From Paracidovorax anthurii (lineage in GTDB: Bacteria > Pseudomonadota > Gammaproteobacteria > Burkholderiales > Burkholderiaceae_C): a stretch of 64,000 nt of DNA. Location: assembly GCF_003269065.1 (NCBI RefSeq), contig NZ_QLTA01000003.1:62001-126000 (forward strand), given 5' to 3'. The first letter of the stretch is position 1, and the number at the start of each line of letters is the position of its first letter. This document shows, one piece after another, positions 55,786 to 63,770 of the stretch. The translations under genes were made by a program, and so were the position numbers. Below the pieces are notes generated by a model. It had not been told where the DNA came from and did not search any database. It was given only the letters and a program-made list of their open reading frames with translations.

Positions 55786-56379
55786 TCAGCCCAGCCCGCA
55801 GAACGCCGTCACCGTGCCCAGGTGCTGCGCGAAATCGCTCAGCGCGTGGTCGCCCCCTTCCAGCAGCAGCACCTGCGCGTGGGCGTAGCGCTGCGCCATC
55901 TCCCGCCAGTCCAGCAGCTCGTCGCCCTTGGCGATGATGGCCAGTTCCGGCCCGGCCGGCGGCTGGCCGCGCGTGTCCAGCGCGCGCAGCTCGGCGATGT
56001 ATCCGGGGTGAAAGTAGAACGACTCGGCCGGGTCGTGCCAGGACGTCTGCTCGCCGATGTAGCGCTCCAGGTCGCGGGCCGGGTCCACGGCGGGGTTCAG
56101 CAGCACGCTCGCGCAGCCGGGTTTTTGCTGCGCCACCCAACTGGCGTAGAAGCCCCCGAGGGACGAGCCCACCACCGCCATGCGGCCTGCGGGCCAGTCC
56201 GCGATGCCCTGCGCGACCCGCGCCATCGCCTCGCGCGGCGAGGGCGGCAACTGCGGGCACCAGAAGCGCACGTCCGGCCGGTGCGCGGCCACCCAGTCCG
56301 CCATCTGCACGGCCTTGGCCGAGCGGGGCGACGAGCGGAAGCCGTGCAGATAGAGCAGGTGGGTGGTGGCGTGCGGCAT
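55786..56379 (-). CDS. YqiA-like esterase (UPF0227)
   Basis: Alpha/beta hydrolase of 197 residues. It begins MPHATTHLLYLHGFRSSPRSAK with the oxyanion HGF motif (about 12-14). The nucleophile elbow is GSSLGGFYA (about 70-78, Ser72), LLNPAVDP follows (about 92-99), and LAIIAKGDELLDW (about 147-159) and GGDHALSDF (about 176-184) hold the catalytic Asp and His. E. coli YqiA hydrolyses short acyl esters; the natural substrate is unknown. Upstream in-frame ATGs add residues without similarity. Divergent from rodA with 72 bases between. Confidence 0.86.
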   Translation of the reverse strand: MPHATTHLLYLHGFRSSPRSAKAVQMADWVAAHRPDVRFWCPQLPPSPREAMARVAQGIADWPAGRMAVVGSSLGGFYASWVAQQKPGCASVLLNPAVDPARDLERYIGEQTSWHDPAESFYFHPGYIAELRALDTRGQPPAGPELAIIAKGDELLDWREMAQRYAHAQVLLLEGGDHALSDFAQHLGTVTAFCGLG

Positions 56380-56451
56380 GGCGCGGCGGGCGTGGGGGGA
56401 CGGGGCATTGTGCCGCGCCGCCCGAGGGCGGGCCGCCGATAATGTCGCCCC

Positions 56452-57618
56452 ATGTCCGCCGTCTTCGACAAGCCATCCCTGCCGCAGCGCATCCTGCCCC
56501 TGTTCCGGGGCTTCGACTGGCCGCTCATCGCGGTGCTGCTGCTGCTCTCGGCGACGGGCCTGGTGGCGATGTACTCCTCGGGCTACGACCACGGCACGCG
56601 GTTCTACGACCATGGGCGCAACATGGTCCTCGCGGCCGGCATCCTGTTCGTCGTCGCGCAGATCCCGCCGCAGCGGCTCATGGCCCTGGCCGTGCCGCTC
56701 TATGCCGCGGGCGTGGCCCTGCTCGTGGCGGTGGCGCTCTTCGGCATCATCAAGAAGGGCGCGCAGCGCTGGATCAACGTGGGGATCGTGATCCAGCCGA
56801 GCGAGATCCTCAAGATCGCCATGCCGCTCATGCTGGCCTGGTGGTTCCAGAAGCGCGAAGGGCAATTGCGCCCGCTGGATTTCGTGGTGGCCGGCGTGCT
56901 GTTGGCCGTGCCCGTGGGGCTCATCATGAAGCAGCCCGATCTGGGCACCTCGCTGCTGGTGCTGGCCGCCGGGCTTTCGGTGATCTTCTTCGCCGGCCTG
57001 CCGTGGCGGCTGGTGCTACCGCCCGTCATCCTGGGGGGCATCGGCATCATGCTCATCGTGTGGTTCGAGCCGCAGCTGTGCGCCGACGGCGTGCGCTGGC
57101 CCGTGCTGCACGACTACCAGCAGCAGCGCATCTGCACGCTGCTCGACCCCACGCGCGATCCGCTCGGCAAGGGCTTCCACATCATCCAGGGCATGATCGC
57201 CATCGGCTCGGGCGGCATCTGGGGCAAGGGCTTCATGGCCGGCACGCAGACCCACCTGGAATTCATTCCCGAGCGCACCACCGACTTCATCTTCGCCGCG
57301 TACTCCGAGGAGTTCGGCCTGGCCGGCAACCTTTTCCTGATCGTCTGCCTGCTGCTGCTGGTGTGGCGCGGGCTGGCCATCGCGCTGGGCTCTTCCACGC
57401 TCTTCGGGCGCCTCATGGCCGGGGCGGTGTCGATGATCTTCTTCACCTATGCCTTCGTGAACATGGGCATGGTGAGCGGCATCCTGCCCGTGGTGGGCGT
57501 GCCGCTGCCGTTCATCAGCTACGGCGGCACGGCCATGGTCACGCTGGGGCTGGCGCTGGGCGTGCTGATGTCCATCGCCCGGGCCCAGCGCCATCCGCTG
57601 GCCGAGCGCGGCGGATGA
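56452..57618 (+). CDS. rodA: peptidoglycan glycosyltransferase RodA
   Basis: SEDS-family polymerase for cell elongation. The 388 residues have about ten membrane helices. Marks include GLVAMYSSGYDHGTRFYDHGRN in two blocks (about 36-58), KKGAQRWINVGIVIQPSEILKI in two blocks (about 102-123), KQPDLGTSLLVLAAG (about 162-176), GKGFHIIQGMIAIGSGGIWGKG (about 238-259), FIPERTTDFIFAAYSEEFGL (about 271-290) and GVPLPFISYGGTAM (about 350-363). The mre genes and mrdA, usual partners, are not in the window; the gene stands alone here. Confidence 0.95.
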   Translation: MSAVFDKPSLPQRILPLFRGFDWPLIAVLLLLSATGLVAMYSSGYDHGTRFYDHGRNMVLAAGILFVVAQIPPQRLMALAVPLYAAGVALLVAVALFGIIKKGAQRWINVGIVIQPSEILKIAMPLMLAWWFQKREGQLRPLDFVVAGVLLAVPVGLIMKQPDLGTSLLVLAAGLSVIFFAGLPWRLVLPPVILGGIGIMLIVWFEPQLCADGVRWPVLHDYQQQRICTLLDPTRDPLGKGFHIIQGMIAIGSGGIWGKGFMAGTQTHLEFIPERTTDFIFAAYSEEFGLAGNLFLIVCLLLLVWRGLAIALGSSTLFGRLMAGAVSMIFFTYAFVNMGMVSGILPVVGVPLPFISYGGTAMVTLGLALGVLMSIARAQRHPLAERGG

Positions 57619-57640
57619 TTCCCGCGCGGCGCGGGATGCC

Positions 57641-59005
57641 TCATCCGGCCGCGCGCAGGCAGTCCTCGACGGCGCGGCCCACCTGCAGCACCCGGGCGTC
57701 CGCGCCGTGCAGCCCGGCCACCGACAGGCCCACGGGCAGCTCGCCAGGGGCCTCGCAGGGAAGGGTCAGCGCACAGCCGTCCAGGAAGTTGATGACGGAG
57801 GGGTTGCGCAGCACCAGGGCGTTGGTGGCGAAGAAGCGCGCGTCGTCGTGCTCCAGCTCGGCCCGCCGGGGCGCGCGGATCGCCACCGTCGGCATGAGCC
57901 AGGCATCGAGGTGGCCCAGGCGCTCGCGCGCGGTGGACTGCAGCCGGGCGCGGGCGTCCTGCACGTCGATGTAATCCGCCGCCGAGAGGGCCTCGCCCCG
58001 GCGGGTGCGCTGCGCGACGCGGGGGTCGTAGCGCCGTGCCACCACCGGGTCCGCGAGGCGCGCCCGGTGCACCTGCCATGCCTCGGCGGCGATGAGCCCG
58101 CCCGCCGCGTTGATCTGCGGCAGGGCCTGCAGCTCGGCGAAGCCCACGCGCTCGATGCGCGCCCCGGCGGCCGAGAGCCGCCGCACCGCGCGGTCGAAGG
58201 CGGCGGCTACCTCCGGTTCCAGGCCGTCCATGACGAAGTCTTCCGTGATGCCCAGCCGCAGGCCGGCGAGGGGCGCGGCGCGCGTCTCCAGGGCGTCGCC
58301 GCCGAGCGCCGCGTCCAGGATCGCGCAGCAATCCACGCTGCGCGCCAGGGGCCCGGCCGAATCCAGGCTGCGCGAGAGCGGGTAGGCGCCCGCGAGCGGC
58401 ACCCGCCGCGCCGTCGGCTTGAAGCCCGTGAGCCCGCAGAACGCCGAGGGGATGCGGATGGAGCCGCCCGTGTCGGTGCCCAGCGCGGCGACGGCGAGGT
58501 CCCATGCCACCGTGGCCGCCGCGCCGGAGCTCGACCCGCCGGTGATGCGCGCGGCGTCGTGCGGGTGGGCCGGCGTGCCATGGTGCGGGTTGAGCCCCAG
58601 GCCGGAGAACGCGAACTCGCTCATGTTCGTGCGGCCCAGCAGGATCGCGCCCGCCGCGCGCAGCCGCGCCACGGCGGGCGCGTCGGCCGTGGCGGCGGGC
58701 TGGCCGTCCAGCACCGAGGCCCCCGCCCGGGTCACCTGCCCCCGGACATCGAAAAGGTCTTTCACCGACACCGGCAGCCCCGCGAGCGGCGAGGGCACGT
58801 GGCCTGCCGCCCGCGCCAGATCGCTGGCGCGCGCCGCCCGGCGGGCGGCCTCCGCGTCCACTTCGCCGATGTAGGCGGCGCCCCCGGCGGCCCGATGGGC
58901 CGCGATGCGCTCCAGCGCCCCTTCGACCAGGGCTTCGCTCGTGGTCGCTCCGCGGGTCAGGGCCTGGGCGAGGTCACGGATGGGGGGCAGGGCGAGGGCG
59001 GGCAT
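57641..59005 (-). CDS. amidase signature-family protein
   Basis: Amidase of 454 residues. The Ser-cisSer-Lys triad is visible: Lys in PVSVKDLFDVRG (about 78-89), and the glycine/serine-rich ITGGSSSGAAATVAWDLA with GTDTGGSIRIPSAFCGLTGFKPT (about 151-195). The C-terminal DGCALTLPCEAPGELPVGLSV region is typical. The family includes GatA and many hydrolases of amides and carbamates; lack of gatC/gatB neighbours argues against GatA. AGGAG precedes the ATG. It converges with rodA and diverges from tldD. Substrate unknown. Confidence 0.88.
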   Translation of the reverse strand: MPALALPPIRDLAQALTRGATTSEALVEGALERIAAHRAAGGAAYIGEVDAEAARRAARASDLARAAGHVPSPLAGLPVSVKDLFDVRGQVTRAGASVLDGQPAATADAPAVARLRAAGAILLGRTNMSEFAFSGLGLNPHHGTPAHPHDAARITGGSSSGAAATVAWDLAVAALGTDTGGSIRIPSAFCGLTGFKPTARRVPLAGAYPLSRSLDSAGPLARSVDCCAILDAALGGDALETRAAPLAGLRLGITEDFVMDGLEPEVAAAFDRAVRRLSAAGARIERVGFAELQALPQINAAGGLIAAEAWQVHRARLADPVVARRYDPRVAQRTRRGEALSAADYIDVQDARARLQSTARERLGHLDAWLMPTVAIRAPRRAELEHDDARFFATNALVLRNPSVINFLDGCALTLPCEAPGELPVGLSVAGLHGADARVLQVGRAVEDCLRAAG

Positions 59006-59140
59006 GCGGGTGGACTCCTGGAGCGGTGAAGGGAAAAGGCGCGAAGCGCATTCTTGCAGGCCGAAAGAGAGGCCACGCCGCCGGGCGGGATGTGCGCGGG
59101 CAGAGCGGCACATGCCGGCCGGGGCTTCTAGAATCCGCCC

Positions 59141-60601
59141 ATGATCTCCCGCGAACCGACCATCGAACGCCTGTCCATCGCCCGCCAGCTCCTGCTGGAG
59201 CCCTTCGGCCTGGACGAAACCCACCTCGCGCGCGCGCTGGCCGACATCCGGGCGCACCGGGTCGACGACGCCGACCTGTACTTCCAGTACACGCGCAGCG
59301 AAGGCTGGAGCCTGGAGGAGGGCATCGTCAAGACGGGCTCCTTCAGCATCGACCAGGGCGTGGGCGTGCGCGCGGTGAGCGGCGAGAAGACGGCGTTCGC
59401 CTATTCCGACGACATCTCCGAGGCGTCCCTGCGCGATGCCGCCCGCACGGTGCGGTCGATTGCCTCCGCGGCCCAGGACGGGCGCGCGAAGGTGTCCCTC
59501 AAGAAGATCGCGAGCAGCCGCTCGCTCTACCCCGGCACGGACCCGATCGCCACGCTGGACAGCACCGCCAAGGTGGCGCTGCTGGAAAAGGTGGAGCAGC
59601 TGGCGCGCGCCAAGGACCCGCGCGTGGCGCAGGTGATGGCGGGGCTGGCGGGCGAGTACGACGTGGTGCTGGTTGCGCGCGCCGATGGCACGCTGGCCGC
59701 CGACGTGCGCCCGCTCGTGCGCCTGTCGGTGACGGTGATCGCCGAGCAGGGCGGCCGCCGCGAGGTGGGCTCGGCCGGCGGCGGCGGGCGCTTCGGCCTC
59801 GCCTATTTCGATGACGCGCAGATCCGCCAGTACGTGGACGAGGCCGTGAACGCGGCGCTGGTCAACCTGGAGTCGCGCCCGGCCCCGGCCGGCGAGATGA
59901 CCGTGGTGCTCGGGCCCGGCTGGCCCGGCGTGCTGCTGCACGAGGCCGTGGGCCACGGGCTGGAGGGCGATTTCAACCGCAAGGGGTCGAGCGCCTTCAG
60001 CGGCCGCATCGGCCAGCGCGTGGCCGCCAAGGGCGTCACGGTGCTCGACGACGGCACCCTCGCCGACCGGCGCGGCTCGCTCAACGTGGACGACGAGGGC
60101 CACGCGAGCCAGCGCAACGTGCTCATCGAGGACGGCATCCTCAAGGGCTACATCCAGGACGCGATGAACGCGCGCCTCATGGGCGTGGCGCCCACCGGCA
60201 ACGGCCGCCGCGAGAGCTACGCGCACATTCCCATGCCGCGCATGACCAACACCTACATGCTGGGCGGCGACAAGGACCCGGCCGAGATCGTGGCGAGCAT
60301 CAAGCGCGGCCTCTACGCCACCAATTTCGGTGGCGGGCAGGTGGACATCACCAGCGGCAAGTTCGTGTTCTCCGCCAGCGAGGCCTACTGGGTCGAGGAC
60401 GGCAAGATCCTCTACCCCGTCAAGGGCGCCACCATCGTGGGCAGCGGCCCCGAATCGCTCAAGAAGGTCACCATGATCGGCAACGACATGCGCCTGGACA
60501 GCGGCGTGGGCACCTGCGGCAAGGAGGGCCAGAGCGTGCCCGTGGGTGTGGGCCAGCCCACGCTGCGCATCGACGGTCTGACCGTCGGCGGCACCGCCTG
60601 A
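59141..60601 (+). CDS. tldD: metalloprotease TldD
   Basis: With TldE (PmbA) it forms a zinc protease known for processing microcin B17 and degrading CcdA-type proteins; the general role is peptide turnover. The 486 residues contain DADLYFQYTRSEGWSLEEGIV (about 43-63), the zinc motif LLHEAVGHGLEGDFNRKGSS (HExxxH, about 265-284), and the C-terminal GLYATNFGGGQVDITSGKFVFSAS and GTCGKEGQSVPVGVGQPT segments (in blocks, about 389-478). No tldE lies next to it. Confidence 0.96.
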   Translation: MISREPTIERLSIARQLLLEPFGLDETHLARALADIRAHRVDDADLYFQYTRSEGWSLEEGIVKTGSFSIDQGVGVRAVSGEKTAFAYSDDISEASLRDAARTVRSIASAAQDGRAKVSLKKIASSRSLYPGTDPIATLDSTAKVALLEKVEQLARAKDPRVAQVMAGLAGEYDVVLVARADGTLAADVRPLVRLSVTVIAEQGGRREVGSAGGGGRFGLAYFDDAQIRQYVDEAVNAALVNLESRPAPAGEMTVVLGPGWPGVLLHEAVGHGLEGDFNRKGSSAFSGRIGQRVAAKGVTVLDDGTLADRRGSLNVDDEGHASQRNVLIEDGILKGYIQDAMNARLMGVAPTGNGRRESYAHIPMPRMTNTYMLGGDKDPAEIVASIKRGLYATNFGGGQVDITSGKFVFSASEAYWVEDGKILYPVKGATIVGSGPESLKKVTMIGNDMRLDSGVGTCGKEGQSVPVGVGQPTLRIDGLTVGGTA

Positions 60602-60639
60602 GTCGCTGTCACGCGTGATCCGGCGGGGCGCACGACACC

Positions 60640-61209
60640 ATGCCTCCCGCCCCCACGCAACTGCCCACCAGCCTGCAGACGTTCGGCGACATCAGCCGGC
60701 TGCTGCGCGAGGGTGTCGCGGACGAGGATTCGCGGGAGTTCCGCGATGCCGTTACGGCGCTGTCGGGGCTGGTCGAGCAGGCGGTGCAGATCCGCAGGGC
60801 GCCCGGGGCCGACCCGCAGGCCGTGCTGGGTTGTGCCGACCAATTGCTGCGCGCCGCGCGCGAGCACCAGCGGTTCCTGACCGGCCTGGGATCGGCATGG
60901 CACGCCCTCTACGAATTCTCCGCCTACGAAGGGGCCATGCGCCAGCTCGTGCGGGCGGTCGCGGCGTGGCAGCAGGCGCTGCAGCGCCGCAGCCGCAACG
61001 AGGCGCCGTGCTTCGGTGCCTTCGAGCGGCAGGCCTGGCGGGTCTTGGGAGAAGCCGTGCTCCTGATCGACATGTACGGGCAGGGCGGCCAGGGCCCGAG
61101 CGAATTGCAGAGCCTGCTCGCCGGCACGCTGGCGGGCCACCCGCCGCCGCGGCGCTGGTGGGGGCGGCTGGGCGACTGGCTGGCCTTGCGCGGGCGGGCC
61201 CGCCGGTAG
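60640..61209 (+). CDS. hypothetical protein
   Basis: A 189-residue protein I do not recognise. It looks cytoplasmic and mostly helical (SRLLREGVADEDSREFRDAVTAL, YEGAMRQLVRAVAAWQQALQRRS), ends in a basic Trp/Arg-rich tail (PPPRRWWGRLGDWLALRGRARR, about 168-189) and contains one Cys pair only by spacing. It begins 38 bases after tldD in the same direction, with no strong ribosome site. Codon use and the length of the frame suggest a real gene. Confidence 0.6.
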   Translation: MPPAPTQLPTSLQTFGDISRLLREGVADEDSREFRDAVTALSGLVEQAVQIRRAPGADPQAVLGCADQLLRAAREHQRFLTGLGSAWHALYEFSAYEGAMRQLVRAVAAWQQALQRRSRNEAPCFGAFERQAWRVLGEAVLLIDMYGQGGQGPSELQSLLAGTLAGHPPPRRWWGRLGDWLALRGRARR

Positions 61210-61319
61210 TCCGTCCACGGCACGCGGGGCCGGTGTGGGCGGATGCCGCGCCGCGTCTGTCGCCCTCGCGCAACGCGATGAAATGTCGCGGCACGGAAAA
61301 GAGTGCTACATTGCCACGC

Positions 61320-61379
61320 ATGCAGATTCGCAGCGCGTTTTATTTTTGGTCCTTTTGGTTCTCTGTCCCTGGCGGATGA
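61320..61379 (+). CDS. aroG leader peptide rich in Phe, Tyr and Trp
   Basis: ATG at 61320, 19 codons and a TGA at 61377-61379. The product contains FYFWSFWF: seven aromatic residues in eight consecutive codons (four Phe, one Tyr, two Trp), which covers all three end products that control DAHP synthase. Such runs are the hallmark of leader peptides used in ribosome-mediated attenuation, as in trp and phe operons. It is followed by competing RNA hairpins and a terminator before aroG. Confidence 0.8.
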   Translation: MQIRSAFYFWSFWFSVPGG

Positions 61380-61460
61380 GAGGTTAGCGCGCAACCACCC
61401 CTGAAAGCACCTACCCCCCACAACCGCCGACGCTGAAAAGCCCGGCGGTTTTTGTTTTTT
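61366..61460 (+). promoter_or_regulatory. aroG attenuator: pairing segments and terminator
   Basis: Downstream of the leader codons, GGCGG (61371-61375) can pair with CCGCC (61424-61428) as an antiterminator, while GGTT (61382-61385) can pair with AACC at 61393-61396 or 61422-61425. The alternative is the terminator AACCGCCG (61422-61429) with CGGCGGTT (61443-61450). Ribosome stalling at the aromatic codons would favour one fold over the other. Confidence 0.65.
61422..61460 (+). terminator. Rho-independent attenuator terminator before aroG
   Basis: Perfect 8-bp GC-rich stem (61422-61429 with 61443-61450), 13-nt loop, then TTTGTTTTTT. It lies 49 bases before the aroG start, in its own leader, so it must be regulatory rather than the end of the previous gene. 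Confidence 0.85.
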
Positions 61461-61508
61461 CCGGTCCCCGATTTTTTTCCTACCGATCTACCTCACGAGG
61501 AAGCAGCC

Positions 61509-62654
61509 ATGACGGCCCAAGCCCACCCCGCCAGTCCCGCCAGCGATGCCTGGTACCGCCACGTCGAGAAAACCAGCCAGACCGACGACGAACGTATCAA
61601 GGACATCACCGTGTTGCCTCCTCCCGAACATCTCATCCGCTTCTTCCCGATCCGGGGCACGGCGGTGGAAACGCTGATCTCCCGCACGCGGCAGCGCATC
61701 CAGGACATCATGGCCCGCCGCGACGACCGCCTGCTCGTGGTGATCGGCCCCTGCTCCATCCACGATCCGGCCGCCGCCCTGGAATACGCCCGCCGCCTGC
61801 AGCCCGTGCGCGCCCAGTACGCAGACACGCTGGAGATCGTGATGCGCGTCTATTTCGAGAAGCCCCGCACCACCGTGGGCTGGAAGGGCCTCATCAACGA
61901 CCCCTACCTCGACGAGAGCTACCGCATCGACGAGGGCCTGCGCATCGCGCGCCAGCTGCTCATCGACATCAACCGCCTGGGCGTGCCGGCCGGCAGCGAG
62001 TTCCTCGACGTGATCTCGCCGCAGTACATCGGCGACCTCATCAGCTGGGGCGCGATCGGCGCACGCACCACCGAGAGCCAGGTGCACCGCGAGCTGGCTT
62101 CCGGTCTCTCGGCGCCCATCGGCTTCAAGAACGGCACGGACGGCAACATCCGCATCGCCACCGACGCGATTCAGTCCGCGAGCCGGGGCCACCACTTCCT
62201 CTCGGTGCACAAGAACGGCCAGGTGGCGATCGTCAACACCCAGGGCAACCGCGACTGCCACGTGATCCTGCGCGGCGGCAAGACCCCCAATTACGACGCG
62301 GCCAGCGTGGCCGCCGCCTGCAAGGATCTGGAGGCGGCGAAGCTGCCGCCCTCGCTCATGGTGGACTGCAGCCATGCCAACAGCAACAAACAGCACGAGC
62401 GCCAGCGCGACGTGGCGCGCGACATCGCGGGCCAGATCGCGGGCGGATCGCACAGCATCTTCGGCGTGATGATCGAGAGCCATCTGGTGGCCGGCGCGCA
62501 GAAGTTCACGCCGGGCAAGGACGACGCCTGCGCGCTCGAATACGGCAAGAGCATCACGGACGCGTGCCTGGGCTGGGACGACTCGCTGGGCACCCTGGCC
62601 GAGTTGTCCGAAGCCGTGGCGGCCCGCCGCAACGCGATGCCCCTGGCCGCCTGA
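61509..62654 (+). CDS. aroG: 3-deoxy-7-phosphoheptulonate synthase, class I alpha
   Basis: First enzyme of the shikimate pathway, joining phosphoenolpyruvate and erythrose 4-phosphate. The 381 residues contain VVIGPCSIHDPAAALEYA (about 79-96, metal-binding Cys), FEKPRTTVGWKGLINDP (about 117-133), GAIGARTTESQVHRELASGLS (about 182-202), KNGTDGN (about 208-214), HKNGQVAIVNTQGN (about 236-249) and VDCSHANSNK (about 285-294). ATG at 61509 has GAGGAA upstream; the in-frame start at 61452 falls inside the terminator. Regulation is probably by the attenuator at 61320-61460 as well as by feedback inhibition. Confidence 0.96.
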   Translation: MTAQAHPASPASDAWYRHVEKTSQTDDERIKDITVLPPPEHLIRFFPIRGTAVETLISRTRQRIQDIMARRDDRLLVVIGPCSIHDPAAALEYARRLQPVRAQYADTLEIVMRVYFEKPRTTVGWKGLINDPYLDESYRIDEGLRIARQLLIDINRLGVPAGSEFLDVISPQYIGDLISWGAIGARTTESQVHRELASGLSAPIGFKNGTDGNIRIATDAIQSASRGHHFLSVHKNGQVAIVNTQGNRDCHVILRGGKTPNYDAASVAAACKDLEAAKLPPSLMVDCSHANSNKQHERQRDVARDIAGQIAGGSHSIFGVMIESHLVAGAQKFTPGKDDACALEYGKSITDACLGWDDSLGTLAELSEAVAARRNAMPLAA

Positions 62655-62662
62655 GCAAGCGG

Positions 62663-62684
62663 CCACGATCCAACGCCCTCGTGG
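62663..62684. terminator. small hairpin after aroG
   Basis: CCACGA (62663-62668) pairs with TCGTGG (62679-62684), eight bases after the aroG stop, with further GC-rich sequence but no T-run directly after. A weak terminator candidate. Confidence 0.35.
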
Positions 62685-62825
62685 TCACGGCATTTCTGCC
62701 GCCTTTTGTTGCAAGAATGCGGGGCGCCGTGATCCGGCCGGGTGCGGTGGCGGCATCGACCTGGCCCGGGGTCACGGTCCGCCTTCCGTTCCTGCCAACC
62801 CCCATGCCCTGCAAGGAGAAACACC

Positions 62826-63152
62826 ATGTCTGCGAATGAAGAAGCCCCGAACGCCGCCCCCGCATCCAGTCCGAACACCGGGGCCGTTCCGGCCCGGGAT
62901 GCGCTGGCCCATCGGCTGGACGAGTTGAAGGCCCTGCTGGAGGCCTCGGCCCTGGCCCGGGGCATCACCGATGTGGAGGACTGGTTCAAGGCACTCCGCG
63001 TGCTGGTTGAACTGAAGGTCCATGCGGATGCCAATGGCCAACTGGTCGTTCCCCTGGGTGTTCCCATCTTCGTTCCGGGCCGTGTCGCCAAGGAGAACAT
63101 CCTGGTCACCTTCGGCCAGGATGGCGTGCGCATCAAGGTGGCGGCTCGGTAA
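62826..63152 (+). CDS. small hypothetical protein
   Basis: A 108-residue protein I do not recognise. AAGGAG lies nine bases before the ATG, which strongly supports the start. The first 25 residues are Ala/Pro/Asn-rich, then a helix (LAHRLDELKALLEASALARGI) and a compact end with FVPGRVAKENILVTFGQDGVRIKV. No membrane helix or cysteine. The 171 bases before it and 186 after hold no other gene I can support, so it may be monocistronic. Confidence 0.65.
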   Translation: MSANEEAPNAAPASSPNTGAVPARDALAHRLDELKALLEASALARGITDVEDWFKALRVLVELKVHADANGQLVVPLGVPIFVPGRVAKENILVTFGQDGVRIKVAAR

Positions 63153-63338
63153 CGAGGAGGCAGGCATCGGACCGATCCCTGCTGGATCGTGGGCGTGCCC
63201 TGGGGCGGGGCCGAGGGTTTACCGCGAGCTTCTGGAGCGAGGTGCCGTGTAAGCTTTTCGGCAGATAGATGTGCGCCGGGCCCGGCACGAGCCAAGTGGC
63301 GGGCCCCTCGTTCCCTCCGCCCGCCGAAAGACCCTCCC

Positions 63339-63647
63339 ATGCGCAGCGAAGTCACCGTCCTTCTCGCACCCGGCCAGGAATTCCGATTCGATCTCGAAGG
63401 CGAGGTGCCCATGGCCCATGAGATCGCGCGCCGCTGGCTCGACGAGGAATTCGTGCGCCTGGAATGCGAGCCGCTGCGGGCCAGCGGCAAGGTGCTCACC
63501 GCCGACAAGGTGCTGACCGTGGCGCAGGCCGCCGGGCCGGCGCTGCTGGCGCAGGGCTGGGGCCGCCAGTTTGCGGCGGCGGCCACCGCGGCGCTCGCGC
63601 GGCCCATGGTGCGCGTGGACGTGCCCGCGATGGCGATCAGCTATTGA
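63339..63647 (+). CDS. small hypothetical protein
   Basis: A 102-residue protein I do not recognise. It begins MRSEVTVLLAPGQEFRFDLEG, likely beta strands, continues with a helix (AHEIARRWLDEEFVRLEC) and ends with VRVDVPAMAISY. No strong ribosome site, but the frame is open, codon use fits the genome, and the sequence is amphipathic. It is convergent with mpl, whose end lies 108 bases downstream. Confidence 0.55.
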   Translation: MRSEVTVLLAPGQEFRFDLEGEVPMAHEIARRWLDEEFVRLECEPLRASGKVLTADKVLTVAQAAGPALLAQGWGRQFAAAATAALARPMVRVDVPAMAISY

Positions 63648-63723
63648 CCGGCCTCGCCTCGCGCCAGTGCGGCCTGCGGGGCCGGCCTGGAGGCCTTCTG
63701 GAGAGGGTTTTCAGCCAAACCCC

Positions 63724-63770
63724 CTCCATGTCGCCGTAAATGCTACGTAGTTTGCTATATATTTGATAGC
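63724..63770. repeat. 46-bp repeat, copy B, including a 17-nt hairpin
   Basis: Matches 11208-11253 at 42 of 46 bases. The hairpin core GCTA-N9-TAGC (63754-63770, loop TATATTTGA) forms the last codons and the stop of mpl on the minus strand. Confidence 0.75.

Noticed and set aside
57641-59005. GatA subunit of the Glu-tRNA amidotransferase.
   Set aside because: The amidase signature alone does not show this, and no gatC or gatB is adjacent.
63022-63252. A 76-codon plus-strand frame overlapping the small protein at 62826.
   Set aside because: It overlaps a better-supported gene in another frame and has no start signal.
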